In this document: one piece after another, positions 17,826-25,601 of the stretch
Layout of the letters: each line of letters starts with the position of its first letter
How positions within the stretch are numbered: position 1 is the stretch's first letter
Assembly (NCBI RefSeq): GCF_009696575.1
Contig: NZ_VULQ01000002.1
Coordinates: 124,001-188,000 of the forward strand
DNA from: Anaerococcus porci
GTDB taxonomy: Bacteria > Bacillota > Clostridia > Tissierellales > Peptoniphilaceae
DNA: 64,000 nt
Direction of reading: 5' to 3'
Made by a program: the position numbers and the translations under genes
Notes under the pieces: generated by a model
Seen by the model: the letters and a program-made list of their open reading frames with translations, nothing else
Databases searched by the model: none
What the model was told of the DNA's origin: nothing

Positions 17826-17854
17826 AATATACTATGAAGGTCAGAGAAAGTCAA
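17826..17854 (-). promoter_or_regulatory. hsp20 promoter
   Basis: Minus strand: -35 TTGACT (17854-17849), 17-base spacer, -10 TATATT (17831-17826). The CIRCE-like repeat overlaps +1. Confidence 0.8.
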
Positions 17855-17864
17855 ATTTAAATTT

Positions 17865-17897
17865 AAAAAAAACGCAATTATTGGAAATTACGTTTTT
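17865..17897. terminator. Bidirectional terminator inside the left direct repeat
   Basis: A8, then stem CGCAATT / AATTACG with a 6-base loop, then T5. In the other copy the stem reads CGCAAGT / ACTTACG: both arms changed together, supporting a real hairpin. For minus-strand transcripts it would end the two-component/ABC operon about 440 bases past its last gene. Confidence 0.75.
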
Positions 17898-18337
17898 ACA
17901 AAAGATAAAAGCATATCTAATATGACTGTGATAAACATTTATTCCTAGAAAAATTGATACTATATTATAAAAATCTTTCCATAATTCCATAAGCTATTAC
18001 CATATTAACTAATATCGTTTATTAAAATTAGAGTCTTATATAAATTCTAAAAAAATCTTACCCACTTGCTCATTTATAACAATTAACGGTGATATATAGT
18101 GAACTAACAGCTTAAAAATCCATCTCATAGCTGATTATTATATAGTCTAATTTAGGATATCAATTAAGATACGATTTTCCAGCAGTTTTTTCGATATGAT
18201 TTATTATTTAAATACTTATCTCCTTCTTTTTCCATTAATAGAATGAAGATTTTGTTTAAGATAGACTTGAAAATTTTATTATCAACTGATTACCTAATTA
18301 TGTATTAATATCTTCTTAATTAATTGTAAAATGATTT

Positions 18338-18931
18338 TTACATAACTGGATTAATGTATCCAATTTCCATTGCTTTATTATAAGCTTCAACTATATTCTT
18401 GGCTCTCAACTTATCATAGATATTAGCTATATGATTATAAAGAGTTCTCTCGCTTATGAATAACTTCTTTGCAATCTCCTTTTTACTTTCTCCTTTTATT
18501 AACTCTTTTAATACTTCTATCTCTCGTTTTGTTAGAGGATCAGCTATATATTTGTCTATTATCTTATAGTTTCCTTTATATACATTTTTGATTCTTTCTA
18601 ATAGTTCGTGGGTTTCTACAGACTTATTTATAAAATCTTTTACTCCTAACTTAAAGGCCATATCCTTGTAATTATCTAAATCATAAGATGTTAAAACTAT
18701 TATCTTTTGTTTGGGGTTATCAGCTAGCAAATCTTTAATTAAATCAAGACCAGTCTTATCATCTTTTAGATTTATGTCAATTAAGAAAATATCATAAGTT
18801 TCTTTTTTTATCATTTTTAGAAACTCTTGAGCTTTTGATACATAAGCACATGAAATTTCATCTTGCTCTTCTAAAAGCATCTTAAGGGACTCCCCAAATA
18901 TTTTATGGTCATCTAACAAAATAATTTTCAT
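18338..18931 (-). CDS. LuxR/NarL-type response regulator
   Basis: A 197-residue response regulator. The receiver domain (1-115) has the acidic pair LLDDH, the phospho-acceptor Asp in FLIDINL (about residue 52) and the lysine in INKS. The output domain is a LuxR helix-turn-helix (LTKREIEVLKELIKGESKKEIA, residues about 132-190). It overlaps the kinase gene by 23 bases, starting from GGAGGTGG within it. It is the last gene of an ABC-permease-permease-kinase-regulator operon, so it probably controls that operon or the small peptide gene at 22369-22452. Binding sites are not proven. Confidence 0.93.
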   Translation of the reverse strand: MKIILLDDHKIFGESLKMLLEEQDEISCAYVSKAQEFLKMIKKETYDIFLIDINLKDDKTGLDLIKDLLADNPKQKIIVLTSYDLDNYKDMAFKLGVKDFINKSVETHELLERIKNVYKGNYKIIDKYIADPLTKREIEVLKELIKGESKKEIAKKLFISERTLYNHIANIYDKLRAKNIVEAYNKAMEIGYINPVM

Positions 18932-20069
18932 CTCTTTCCACCTCCAAGGAAACTTTAGTTGTAAGTATATCCTTATTTAATCCATAAGAAATATTTCCTG
19001 AATTTGAATCTATTAATAGATTAAGAAGCAAAACTCCTCTTTTTGATTCCCTAATTTTATTAAAATCAACAAGACTTGCGCCATCACTTTCCATCTCTAT
19101 ATAAACAAGATTTCCTTTTTTATAGAGCTCATAAGATAAATATTTCGCATCGGAATGCTTATATACATTATTTATAAGTTCCTTTGATATTATTGAAATC
19201 AACCTAATTAATTTTTTATCTTCTGTTAAATCACTATAGATAAGTTTAGTAATTTTAATATTTTTATTTGGATATAAAGAAGATACATTATCAAATATTG
19301 CAGATAATGATGTTTCCAGATTAGCTTTTTCAAATAAAGAAGACTGATAGAATTTCATTATATTTCTTGCTTTCTTTTCAAGACTAGTCAAAATCTTTTT
19401 TGAATATTCTATATCAGGATTTTTGGAAGAAAGGTAATTTTTACTTGCAAATATATCTTGGATAATATCATCATGGATAATCATTGCAAATTCATCTCTT
19501 TCACTCGCCATATAGTCTGACAGGTAATAAAGTTTGAAAGTTTTCTCAAAAGCTAATTCTTTTTCCTTTAAAAATAAGATAAAGAAAAATTCTGTAATAA
19601 GGAAAATTATTTGGATAAATATATTTATCATTACCGTATCTATATCAAATAAATAAATCACCACAAAAATAAAAAATACAAGTCCAATAGTAAATATTTG
19701 GGTGGATTTTCTAGATATAGGCAAGATATTTATATATTTTACATTATCTAAAATTATGTATCTTTTAATAAATAGGCTTGTTGAGATAAGACTTATAAGA
19801 AAAAAGGCAAGCTTATAAGGTAAATCATTTATTAGAATCAAACCCAAAGGCAAAAGTGACGAAAAAATTACCAAAACAGAAAATCTTTGAGGTATTTTTT
19901 TATTTGAAATTTCTGTGTATATAAGTCCATATAAAGTAAAAACTAAAATAAGTGAAACTGCATTCAAAATCGGGCCTTCTTTTACTAACATCTTGTTTTT
20001 AAAAAGAAGACCCCAAAATAAAATTATCATTAAATGGCTGATCACAATTTTTTCTAATTTCTTATACAT
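18909..20069 (-). CDS. Membrane sensor histidine kinase, HisKA_3 (NarX/DesK-like) type
   Basis: A 386-residue kinase. Roughly the first 175 residues hold six or so hydrophobic segments with short loops and no large extracellular domain. The phospho-acceptor box MIIHDDIIQD (about residue 200) is the HisKA_3 motif. The ATP-binding domain has the N box ELINNVYKHSDA (about 300) and a G-box-like end. Kinases with a bundle of membrane helices and no sensor domain often sense peptides, envelope stress or a partner transporter. It starts 3 bases after the permease stop without a clear ribosome site, so it is probably translated by coupling. Confidence 0.92.
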   Translation of the reverse strand: MYKKLEKIVISHLMIILFWGLLFKNKMLVKEGPILNAVSLILVFTLYGLIYTEISNKKIPQRFSVLVIFSSLLPLGLILINDLPYKLAFFLISLISTSLFIKRYIILDNVKYINILPISRKSTQIFTIGLVFFIFVVIYLFDIDTVMINIFIQIIFLITEFFFILFLKEKELAFEKTFKLYYLSDYMASERDEFAMIIHDDIIQDIFASKNYLSSKNPDIEYSKKILTSLEKKARNIMKFYQSSLFEKANLETSLSAIFDNVSSLYPNKNIKITKLIYSDLTEDKKLIRLISIISKELINNVYKHSDAKYLSYELYKKGNLVYIEMESDGASLVDFNKIRESKRGVLLLNLLIDSNSGNISYGLNKDILTTKVSLEVERDENYFVR

Positions 20070-20072
20070 ATC

Positions 20073-20711
20073 TCAATAGTAGCTAACTACAATCCTTTCT
20101 TTATTGATATTTATACCCAAAAATACTATTATTGATCCTAAAATCAAAAGCTTAGTCATCAAGTAGCAAAGCAAGGAATTTGTAAAATTATATACTAGGA
20201 CAGAAGATATCATGACTACTAAGGATAGTCCTATCAAGCGAATTTGGAGAGAATTTACTTTATTCATGTTTATAGTACCAAGTATTATCAAGACGATTAT
20301 TAGACTGTAAAGAAAACTTGATACAATCAAATTTAAAATAATAATTAAGCTAATCTCAAGTTTTAGTAAATTTAATATTAAGCTTGGAAGAACTATAATT
20401 AATGTTCCTAAATAGATACTAAACAAATATTTGGCTAGAATTTTTTTCATAGAAAATCCATTTGCAAGTAAAAATTCAAGCTTTTTGCTAATTTTATCTG
20501 CTACCAAGGTATTTTTAGCGAGTTCTATTCCAAAAATCAGGAAAAGTATTACAATCCCATCAATTTTAATTATATCTATAATATTGTTTATTTCTTGGCT
20601 TCCTTCATCAGTAAAAAACAGAGCCATAAAGGAGCAGATAAGTGCCATAATCGACATTAATACGGCATTTTTATCTAAAAGCTTTCCTAGATCATCAATA
20701 ACTAATTTCAT
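20073..20711 (-). CDS. ABC transporter permease (ABC-2 / lantibiotic-immunity-like), second of two
   Basis: A 212-residue protein with about six hydrophobic segments and no other motif, typical of an ABC-2-like permease subunit. ATG 20711 is preferred over the in-frame 20717 because it forms an ATGA overlap with the preceding permease stop. A short cytoplasmic loop (KISKKLEFLLANGFSMKKI) closely matches a loop in the neighbouring permease (DKLNKRIEFILASGVDIKDVI), so the two subunits are paralogues and likely form a heterodimer. This arrangement is that of LanE/LanG immunity pumps; exact substrate unknown. Confidence 0.8.
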   Translation of the reverse strand: MKLVIDDLGKLLDKNAVLMSIMALICSFMALFFTDEGSQEINNIIDIIKIDGIVILFLIFGIELAKNTLVADKISKKLEFLLANGFSMKKILAKYLFSIYLGTLIIVLPSLILNLLKLEISLIIILNLIVSSFLYSLIIVLIILGTINMNKVNSLQIRLIGLSLVVMISSVLVYNFTNSLLCYLMTKLLILGSIIVFLGININKERIVVSYY

Positions 20712-21421
20712 GACCATGACCCTTCTTTATTAATTACAGATTCATTGTTTATCTTGCTTAAATCTTTCATGGACGAGATTGCAAAAATTAATCCCAATCC
20801 TAGATTTATCCCTAATATTATATAGATAAGGTTTAGATTATATTTTTCTATTAAAGAGAGAATCTTCTCTGAAAATGTGCCTATCATGTAAATTAAAATT
20901 GTTGTTCCAAAGAAAACTATATTTTTGAAAAACTTAAAGTTTTTTTGGGATAAACTTATAATATTAAAAAATAGTATTTCAAAATATGTCATTCCTATCA
21001 TTGTCACAAATATACCCACAATCCACTTAAATTCGATTTGAAAGTCTACTAGGACATAAGTTAGAAAAAACAACATAAAGGGAACAATGGAAGATAGTCT
21101 CCACATTTCTACCCCATAGGCTTTAATCACATCTTTTATATCTACTCCTGATGCTAGAATAAATTCTATACGTTTATTTAATTTATCCTTGACTGTTAAA
21201 TTGACAACCATAGAATTAGACATAATTAGTGAAATTCCAAGCATTAGTACATATAGCATTAATATAATATAATCATTTCCTCTTGAATCAAAGATCCCCT
21301 TATATAGTAAAAAAATAAAGCCAAGGGAAATCAAAGTAAATAATAATAAATTTAAAATAAAATCCCTGTCTTTACTTAAATAGTAGCGACAAGCCCTATT
21401 AATATTCATCTTATTTTTCAT
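20708..21421 (-). CDS. ABC transporter permease (ABC-2 / lantibiotic-immunity-like), first of two
   Basis: A 237-residue integral membrane protein with about six hydrophobic helices. The N-terminus (INRACRYYLSKDRDF) is cytoplasmic and basic. The loop with RIEFILASGVDIKDVIKA resembles the coupling-helix region of ABC-2 permeases and is repeated in the partner. Start and stop overlap the neighbours by 4 bases (ATGA), so the three ABC genes are tightly coupled. Together with the ATPase upstream it forms a complete exporter or immunity pump. Confidence 0.8.
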   Translation of the reverse strand: MKNKMNINRACRYYLSKDRDFILNLLLFTLISLGFIFLLYKGIFDSRGNDYIILMLYVLMLGISLIMSNSMVVNLTVKDKLNKRIEFILASGVDIKDVIKAYGVEMWRLSSIVPFMLFFLTYVLVDFQIEFKWIVGIFVTMIGMTYFEILFFNIISLSQKNFKFFKNIVFFGTTILIYMIGTFSEKILSLIEKYNLNLIYIILGINLGLGLIFAISSMKDLSKINNESVINKEGSWS

Positions 21422-22080
21422 TTTCTACCTTCCTCTATAAATAAATCTTCTAAGCTTTCTCCCTTTATTTCGTCTATATTCTTCGAAAAAAGTAGCTCTC
21501 CTGATTTTATCATGGAAACCTTATCTGCTACTTTTTCAATTTCTGACAGGTCATGACTAGTAATTACTATGGTCTTACCTTCATCCTTTAGTAATTTTAT
21601 GAGCTTTCTTATCTCAACTCTTGATATTGGATCTACTCCGCTAGTAACCTCATCTAAAAATATTATCTCTCTATTCATCATTACAATAATTAGTAAAGAC
21701 AATTTCCTCTTCATACCTTTAGAATATGTAGAAACATTTCTACCCAGATCATTTGTAATTTCTAACAAGTCAGAATATTTTTGATAATTATCTAGACCAT
21801 ATCCAAAATATAATCCATATATCTTAATATTTTCAAGTCCTGTCTTATCCTCATACAAATAGTCATTTTCAAGAAGCATTGTATGATTTCCCTTAACTTT
21901 AACTTCTCCATCATCTTTGTCATATAGTCCAGTTAGTATTCTTAAAAGAGAAGTTTTCCCAGAACCATTAGGACCTACTATTGCATGGACTGTATTTGCC
22001 TCAATTTCTATAGAAAAATCATTAAATAACTTTTTACTTTTGAAATTTTTGCTCATATTTTTAACTTCAATTATATTCAT
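21418..22080 (-). CDS. ABC transporter ATP-binding protein
   Basis: A 220-residue ATPase. Walker A is GPNGSGKTS (about residue 37), the Q-loop is replaced by HTMLLENDYLYED, the signature region reads YSKGMKRKLSL (rather than LSGGQ), Walker B is IIFLDEVTSG and the H-loop is TSHDL. This YSKGMKRKL form is typical of drug/peptide exporters and LanF-type immunity ATPases. First gene of the ABC-kinase-regulator operon; AGGAGACT precedes ATG 22080. The upstream gap holds a weak terminator (22309-22340) and the peptide gene. Confidence 0.92.
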   Translation of the reverse strand: MNIIEVKNMSKNFKSKKLFNDFSIEIEANTVHAIVGPNGSGKTSLLRILTGLYDKDDGEVKVKGNHTMLLENDYLYEDKTGLENIKIYGLYFGYGLDNYQKYSDLLEITNDLGRNVSTYSKGMKRKLSLLIIVMMNREIIFLDEVTSGVDPISRVEIRKLIKLLKDEGKTIVITSHDLSEIEKVADKVSMIKSGELLFSKNIDEIKGESLEDLFIEEGRK

Positions 22081-22308
22081 ATAAATAGTCTCCTAAACTT
22101 ATAATTTAATTTATTATTAAACTACCCACAATTTTTAACATTAGGAACTCAGTCTTTCATCTGATAAAAAATTATACTTATTATTTATATTTGTAATGAC
22201 TTTATTTAATTTTTTAAAATCTCTCATAGTTTTTAATAAGAGCTTATAATAATTTTTTAATATCTTTATATCTGAGACTACATAAATAAGATTTTAAATC
22301 TAATTTTT

Positions 22309-22340
22309 GTAAAATAAAAGTCTTCTATTTATCAGAAGAA
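22309..22340 (-). terminator. Weak terminator after the small peptide gene
   Basis: Minus strand: stem TCTTCT / AGAAGA with a 7-base loop, followed by CTTTTATTTT. It lies about 30 bases after the peptide stop and 230 before the ATPase start. Partial read-through would give much peptide mRNA and less transporter mRNA, the usual pattern in peptide loci (inference). Between 22081 and 22308 I see nothing else convincing. Confidence 0.55.
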
Positions 22341-22368
22341 AGCTACAAATTCAACAATTCCATCAAAT

Positions 22369-22452
22369 TCAATGAGAGTTGGTACTAAAAATAAACATAC
22401 AGAACGAACATAGCTTAGAACCATTTCCCATTGCTACTATTTCAGGTTTCAT
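22369..22452 (-). CDS. Small CxxC peptide of 27 residues, possible peptide pheromone or RiPP-like precursor
   Basis: I found this by reading the gap in front of the ABC operon. ATG 22452 follows an excellent ribosome site (AAGGTGGTGAAAAT). The peptide begins MKPEIVAMGNG, continues SKLCSFCMFIF and ends STNSH before TGA. The Lys-Pro-Glu start, the Gly pair and the Cys-x-x-Cys in a hydrophobic core would suit a short leader and a modified or cyclised core. A weak terminator follows, then ATPase, two permeases, kinase and regulator on the same strand. I do not recognise the family. No modification enzyme or protease is nearby. It could instead be a regulatory leader peptide. Confidence 0.5.
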   Translation of the reverse strand: MKPEIVAMGNGSKLCSFCMFIFSTNSH

Positions 22453-22628
22453 ATTTTCACCACCTTGTAGTCTTATTTTATTTCATCCTAAAGTTAAATA
22501 CATGAGTAAATACTGCAAACTTTATAAAAAATAGTAAATAGTGCTACATTTTTTCTAAAAAAACATCTGAAAACTACTATTTCCAATGTATTTCAGAACT
22601 TTTACAAATTAAAAGTATAATAGTTGAT

Positions 22629-22857
22629 ATATTAATATAGTATGAAAATTAGAAAATATTAAATTTAAACTAAAAAAACGCAAGTATTGAAACTTACGTT
22701 TTACAAAAGATAAAAATATATCAAATATGACTATAATAGACATTTATTACTATAAGATTAATACTATATTATAAAAATCTTCTTATAATTTCACCAAACC
22801 TTACCCATATTAACTAATATAGTTTAATATTATGCTATCAAAACTTATATAATAATT
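22629..22857. repeat. Direct repeat, right copy (pairs with 17821-18048)
   Basis: Same orientation and same internal order as the left copy: the TATATT -10-like box, A-run, hairpin, then a shared AT-rich segment. The -35 position reads TTAATA, so the promoter has decayed, and the CIRCE-like operator is absent. It ends about 30 bases before the stop of the GspE-like gene. The two copies bracket the two-component/ABC/peptide module. Confidence 0.85.
22672..22702. terminator. Bidirectional terminator inside the right direct repeat
   Basis: A7, stem CGCAAGT / ACTTACG, 6-base loop, T4. It lies about 190 bases after the end of the GspE-like gene on the minus strand and would terminate the rluD-comM-gspE transcript. 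Stem covaries with the left copy. Confidence 0.75.
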
Positions 22858-22886
22858 TTCACCCTTTTTGATTAATATAATTTTCT

Positions 22887-24071
22887 TTAATCAATATAAT
22901 ATATGGAATCAAAAACTTCACTGAAACTTGTAACTCCATCCAGAACTTTCCTAAGACCATTGTAAGTCATAGACTTGAAATCCTTAATCTTGTACAACCT
23001 ATCAAGTTCATTTTTACTATAGTCTTTATTTTCTAAAAGAAGCTTCTTATAATCATCATCAAATACCAATACCTCTTCTACTGCCTCCCTTCCTAAATAT
23101 CCGTCATTACATTTATTGCAACCGCATGCATCATAAACTTCTTGATCTTTTTTAATATCAAAATATCTTTTTAACAAATTATATTCACTTATAGTTATCT
23201 TTCTTTTTATCTTGCAATCACAAAGTTTCCTTACGAGCCTTTGCCCTGCTAAGATTGAAACAGATTGACCTATAAGATAGTCTTCAATTCCCAAGTCTCT
23301 AAGCCTCGCTATCGATGATATGGCATCAGTCGTATGAAGAGTTGAAAGCACTAAATGACCTGTAATTGCCGCCCTTATAGCCATTTTCGCTGTTTCTTGA
23401 TCTCTTATCTCACCTATCATTATTATGTCTGGGTCTTGTCTTAAAATAGATCTTAGGGCATTTGCAAAGCTAAAATCTATCTTGTTATTCACAGATATTT
23501 GATTTATTCCCATAACATTTATTTCGACTGGATTTTCTATTGTAACTATATTTACACTATCATCATTTAAATGATTAAGAAGTGAATATAAAGAAGTTGA
23601 CTTACCAGAACCTGTGGGACCTGTAAAAATAATCATACCCGACTTATTTTTTATGGCTTTTTGTAATATATTTTTTGAATTTTCACTAAAGCCTAAAAGG
23701 TTGGAAGATTTTTTAAAATAATCTAGAGAAAGAATTCTTAAAACTAATTTCTCACCAACTATAGTATTTAAGGATGATATTCTAAAATCTATATGGGGAA
23801 ACCTATCAAGCTTTAAATACCCATCTTGAGGTCTTCTCTTTTCAGCTATATCAAGCTTTGAAGAAAGCTTTATTCTTGTTATAAGCTTCTTATATTCTTC
23901 ATATGTCATCTCGGTTATATTTATAAGCTTCCCATCTACCCTAAACCTAATTCTAGCAAAAGTCTTATCCATAGGTTCTATATGAATATCTGATGAATTA
24001 TATTTAAGAGCTTTTTTTATAAGATCATTTATATAAAGGTCAATATTAATATTTATTAAATTATTATCCAT
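22887..24071 (-). CDS. GspE/PilB/ComGA-family secretion ATPase
   Basis: Hexameric ATPase that powers pseudopilus or type IV pilus assembly; in Firmicutes the close relative ComGA drives DNA uptake. 394 residues: N-terminal domain with NSSDIHIEP, Walker A GPTGSGKST (about 145), Asp box, Walker B region DPDIIMIGEIRDQETA, and His box STLHT. A tetracysteine zinc motif (LCDC and ACGCNKC) follows near residue 310. The frame extends further, but ATG 24071 follows GGAGTGTC and overlaps the comM stop (TAATG). No other pilus or com genes are adjacent, so its partners must be elsewhere. Confidence 0.9.
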   Translation of the reverse strand: MDNNLININIDLYINDLIKKALKYNSSDIHIEPMDKTFARIRFRVDGKLINITEMTYEEYKKLITRIKLSSKLDIAEKRRPQDGYLKLDRFPHIDFRISSLNTIVGEKLVLRILSLDYFKKSSNLLGFSENSKNILQKAIKNKSGMIIFTGPTGSGKSTSLYSLLNHLNDDSVNIVTIENPVEINVMGINQISVNNKIDFSFANALRSILRQDPDIIMIGEIRDQETAKMAIRAAITGHLVLSTLHTTDAISSIARLRDLGIEDYLIGQSVSILAGQRLVRKLCDCKIKRKITISEYNLLKRYFDIKKDQEVYDACGCNKCNDGYLGREAVEEVLVFDDDYKKLLLENKDYSKNELDRLYKIKDFKSMTYNGLRKVLDGVTSFSEVFDSIYYID

Positions 24072-25600
24072 TAGACACTCCAATACTTACCATCAAGTGA
24101 CCTATACCTTATGGCTTCTAATAAGTGCTTATCTAAAATCATGTCAGAATTTTCAAGGTCAGCAATTGTCCTTGCCATCTTAATTATTTTATTATAGCTT
24201 CTTACTGAAAAATTATATTTGTTAAAGGCCATTTGTCCTATTTTTTCTAATTTATCATCTAATTTTATATATTTTTTCATAAGTCTAGTATTTAAGGCTC
24301 CATTTGTAGATATGGACTCATTTTTATACCTTTCTTCTTGAATTAATCTTGCCCTTTGGACTTCAAACTTCATCTCTTTTGATGATTTAGTCTTCATATT
24401 ATCTTTTAATTCTTCATATTTTACAGGCTTAATTTCAATATGTATATCAATCCTATCAAGGATTGGAGATGATAATTTTGATAAATATCTTCTAATTTCA
24501 TTGTGACTACATGTACATTCTTTTAAAGGATTTCCATAGTTTCCACAAGGACATGGATTCATTGCTGCTATCAAAATAAAATCTGCAGGATATTTTATAC
24601 TAGCCATTGACCTTGATATGTTTATCTCTCTATTTTCTAAAGGTTCTCTTAAGGCCTCAATAGTTTTTTTTGAAAATTCTGGAAATTCATCTAAAAATAA
24701 TACTCCCTTGTGAGCAAGTGTTATCTCTCCTGCCTTTGGTATATTTGCCCCTCCACCTATTAAAGAAACTTCACTTGCAGAGTGATGAGGGGACCTAAAA
24801 GGTCTTTTATTTATAAGCTTTCCTTCATCCAATAGTCCCATTACAGAATATATTTTTGTAACTTCTACTTTTTCTTCAAAGTCCATATCAGGTAATATTG
24901 ACGGTAAATGTTTTGCAGAGAAAGTTTTTCCACTTCCTGGAGCACCTATCATCAATAAATTATGATCTCCAGCTGCTGATATTTGCAAAGCTCTTTTTAA
25001 AGAATCTTGCCCCTTTATATCTGAAAAATCATAGTCATACTTATCTTCTTCAATATTATCATTTAATCTAGCTTTATATGGATTTTTTTCTACTTCACCA
25101 TTAAGATAAGTAACCAGACTTTCTATATTAATAAATGGATAAGTATTACAATCTTTAATAATTGAACATTCATCCTTATTTCCATCAGAAATAATAAAAT
25201 TTTTAAATCCTTTTTCTCTCATAGATATAAGCATAGCAAGTGCTCCTCTTATAGGAAGGATTCTTCCATCTAAAGAAAGTTCCCCTATAAAGATAAAGTC
25301 GTTTCTCTCTTTTTTTATTACTCCCATACTTCTTAAAAGAGATACTGCTATGGGAAGGTCTAATTGGGTACCTTCTTTTTTTATATCTGCAGGAGATAAA
25401 TTTATAGTAATCCTACCTTGGGGAAATTTATAACCTGAGTTAATTAAGGCTACCCTTATTCTGTCCTTAGATTCTTTTATAGATGAGTCTGGTAAACCTA
25501 CGATATTGAAGGCAGGTAACCCTGATGTGATATCGCTTTCTACTTCTATAGCCTTACCTTCAAGGCCAAGAAGACTTACAGTATTAATTTTTGAATACAT
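24071..25600 (-). CDS. comM: ComM/YifB family Mg-chelatase-like AAA+ ATPase
   Basis: 509 residues. The N-terminal Lon-like domain (residues 1-170, opening SKINTVSLLGLEG and containing LPDSSIKESKDRI) precedes a Mg-chelatase AAA+ domain: Walker A GAPGSGKT near 222, Walker B GVLFLDEFPEF near 300, then the Cys-rich CPCGNYGNPLKECTC segment. ComM homologues are helicases that extend branch migration during natural transformation in Gram-negatives. Placement with a ComGA-like ATPase fits a competence role, but that is inference. It starts one base after the rluD stop with AGGAG. Confidence 0.93.
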   Translation of the reverse strand: MYSKINTVSLLGLEGKAIEVESDITSGLPAFNIVGLPDSSIKESKDRIRVALINSGYKFPQGRITINLSPADIKKEGTQLDLPIAVSLLRSMGVIKKERNDFIFIGELSLDGRILPIRGALAMLISMREKGFKNFIISDGNKDECSIIKDCNTYPFINIESLVTYLNGEVEKNPYKARLNDNIEEDKYDYDFSDIKGQDSLKRALQISAAGDHNLLMIGAPGSGKTFSAKHLPSILPDMDFEEKVEVTKIYSVMGLLDEGKLINKRPFRSPHHSASEVSLIGGGANIPKAGEITLAHKGVLFLDEFPEFSKKTIEALREPLENREINISRSMASIKYPADFILIAAMNPCPCGNYGNPLKECTCSHNEIRRYLSKLSSPILDRIDIHIEIKPVKYEELKDNMKTKSSKEMKFEVQRARLIQEERYKNESISTNGALNTRLMKKYIKLDDKLEKIGQMAFNKYNFSVRSYNKIIKMARTIADLENSDMILDKHLLEAIRYRSLDGKYWSV

Positions 25601-25601
25601 G

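Larger units (their letters stand above)
17821..18048. repeat. Direct repeat, left copy (pairs with 22629-22857)
   Basis: This stretch aligns base by base with 22629-22857 in the same orientation. I counted about 11 differences in an 80-base core; the ends are more diverged. It includes the hsp20 promoter and the terminator at 17865-17897. No coding potential is visible. From 18049 to 18337 I see only AT-rich sequence with no convincing gene. Confidence 0.85.

Noticed and set aside
18161-18232. A 23-residue open frame with AAGGAGAT inside it, downstream of the response regulator
   Set aside because: The purine-rich site has no start codon at a usable distance, and the frame shows no family signal. 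Probably chance.
22146-22232. A 28-residue open frame (starting MRDFKKLNK) in the gap before the ABC ATPase
   Set aside because: No ribosome site before its ATG, low-complexity Lys/Asn composition, and the frame is open only by AT-richness. Not called as a gene.
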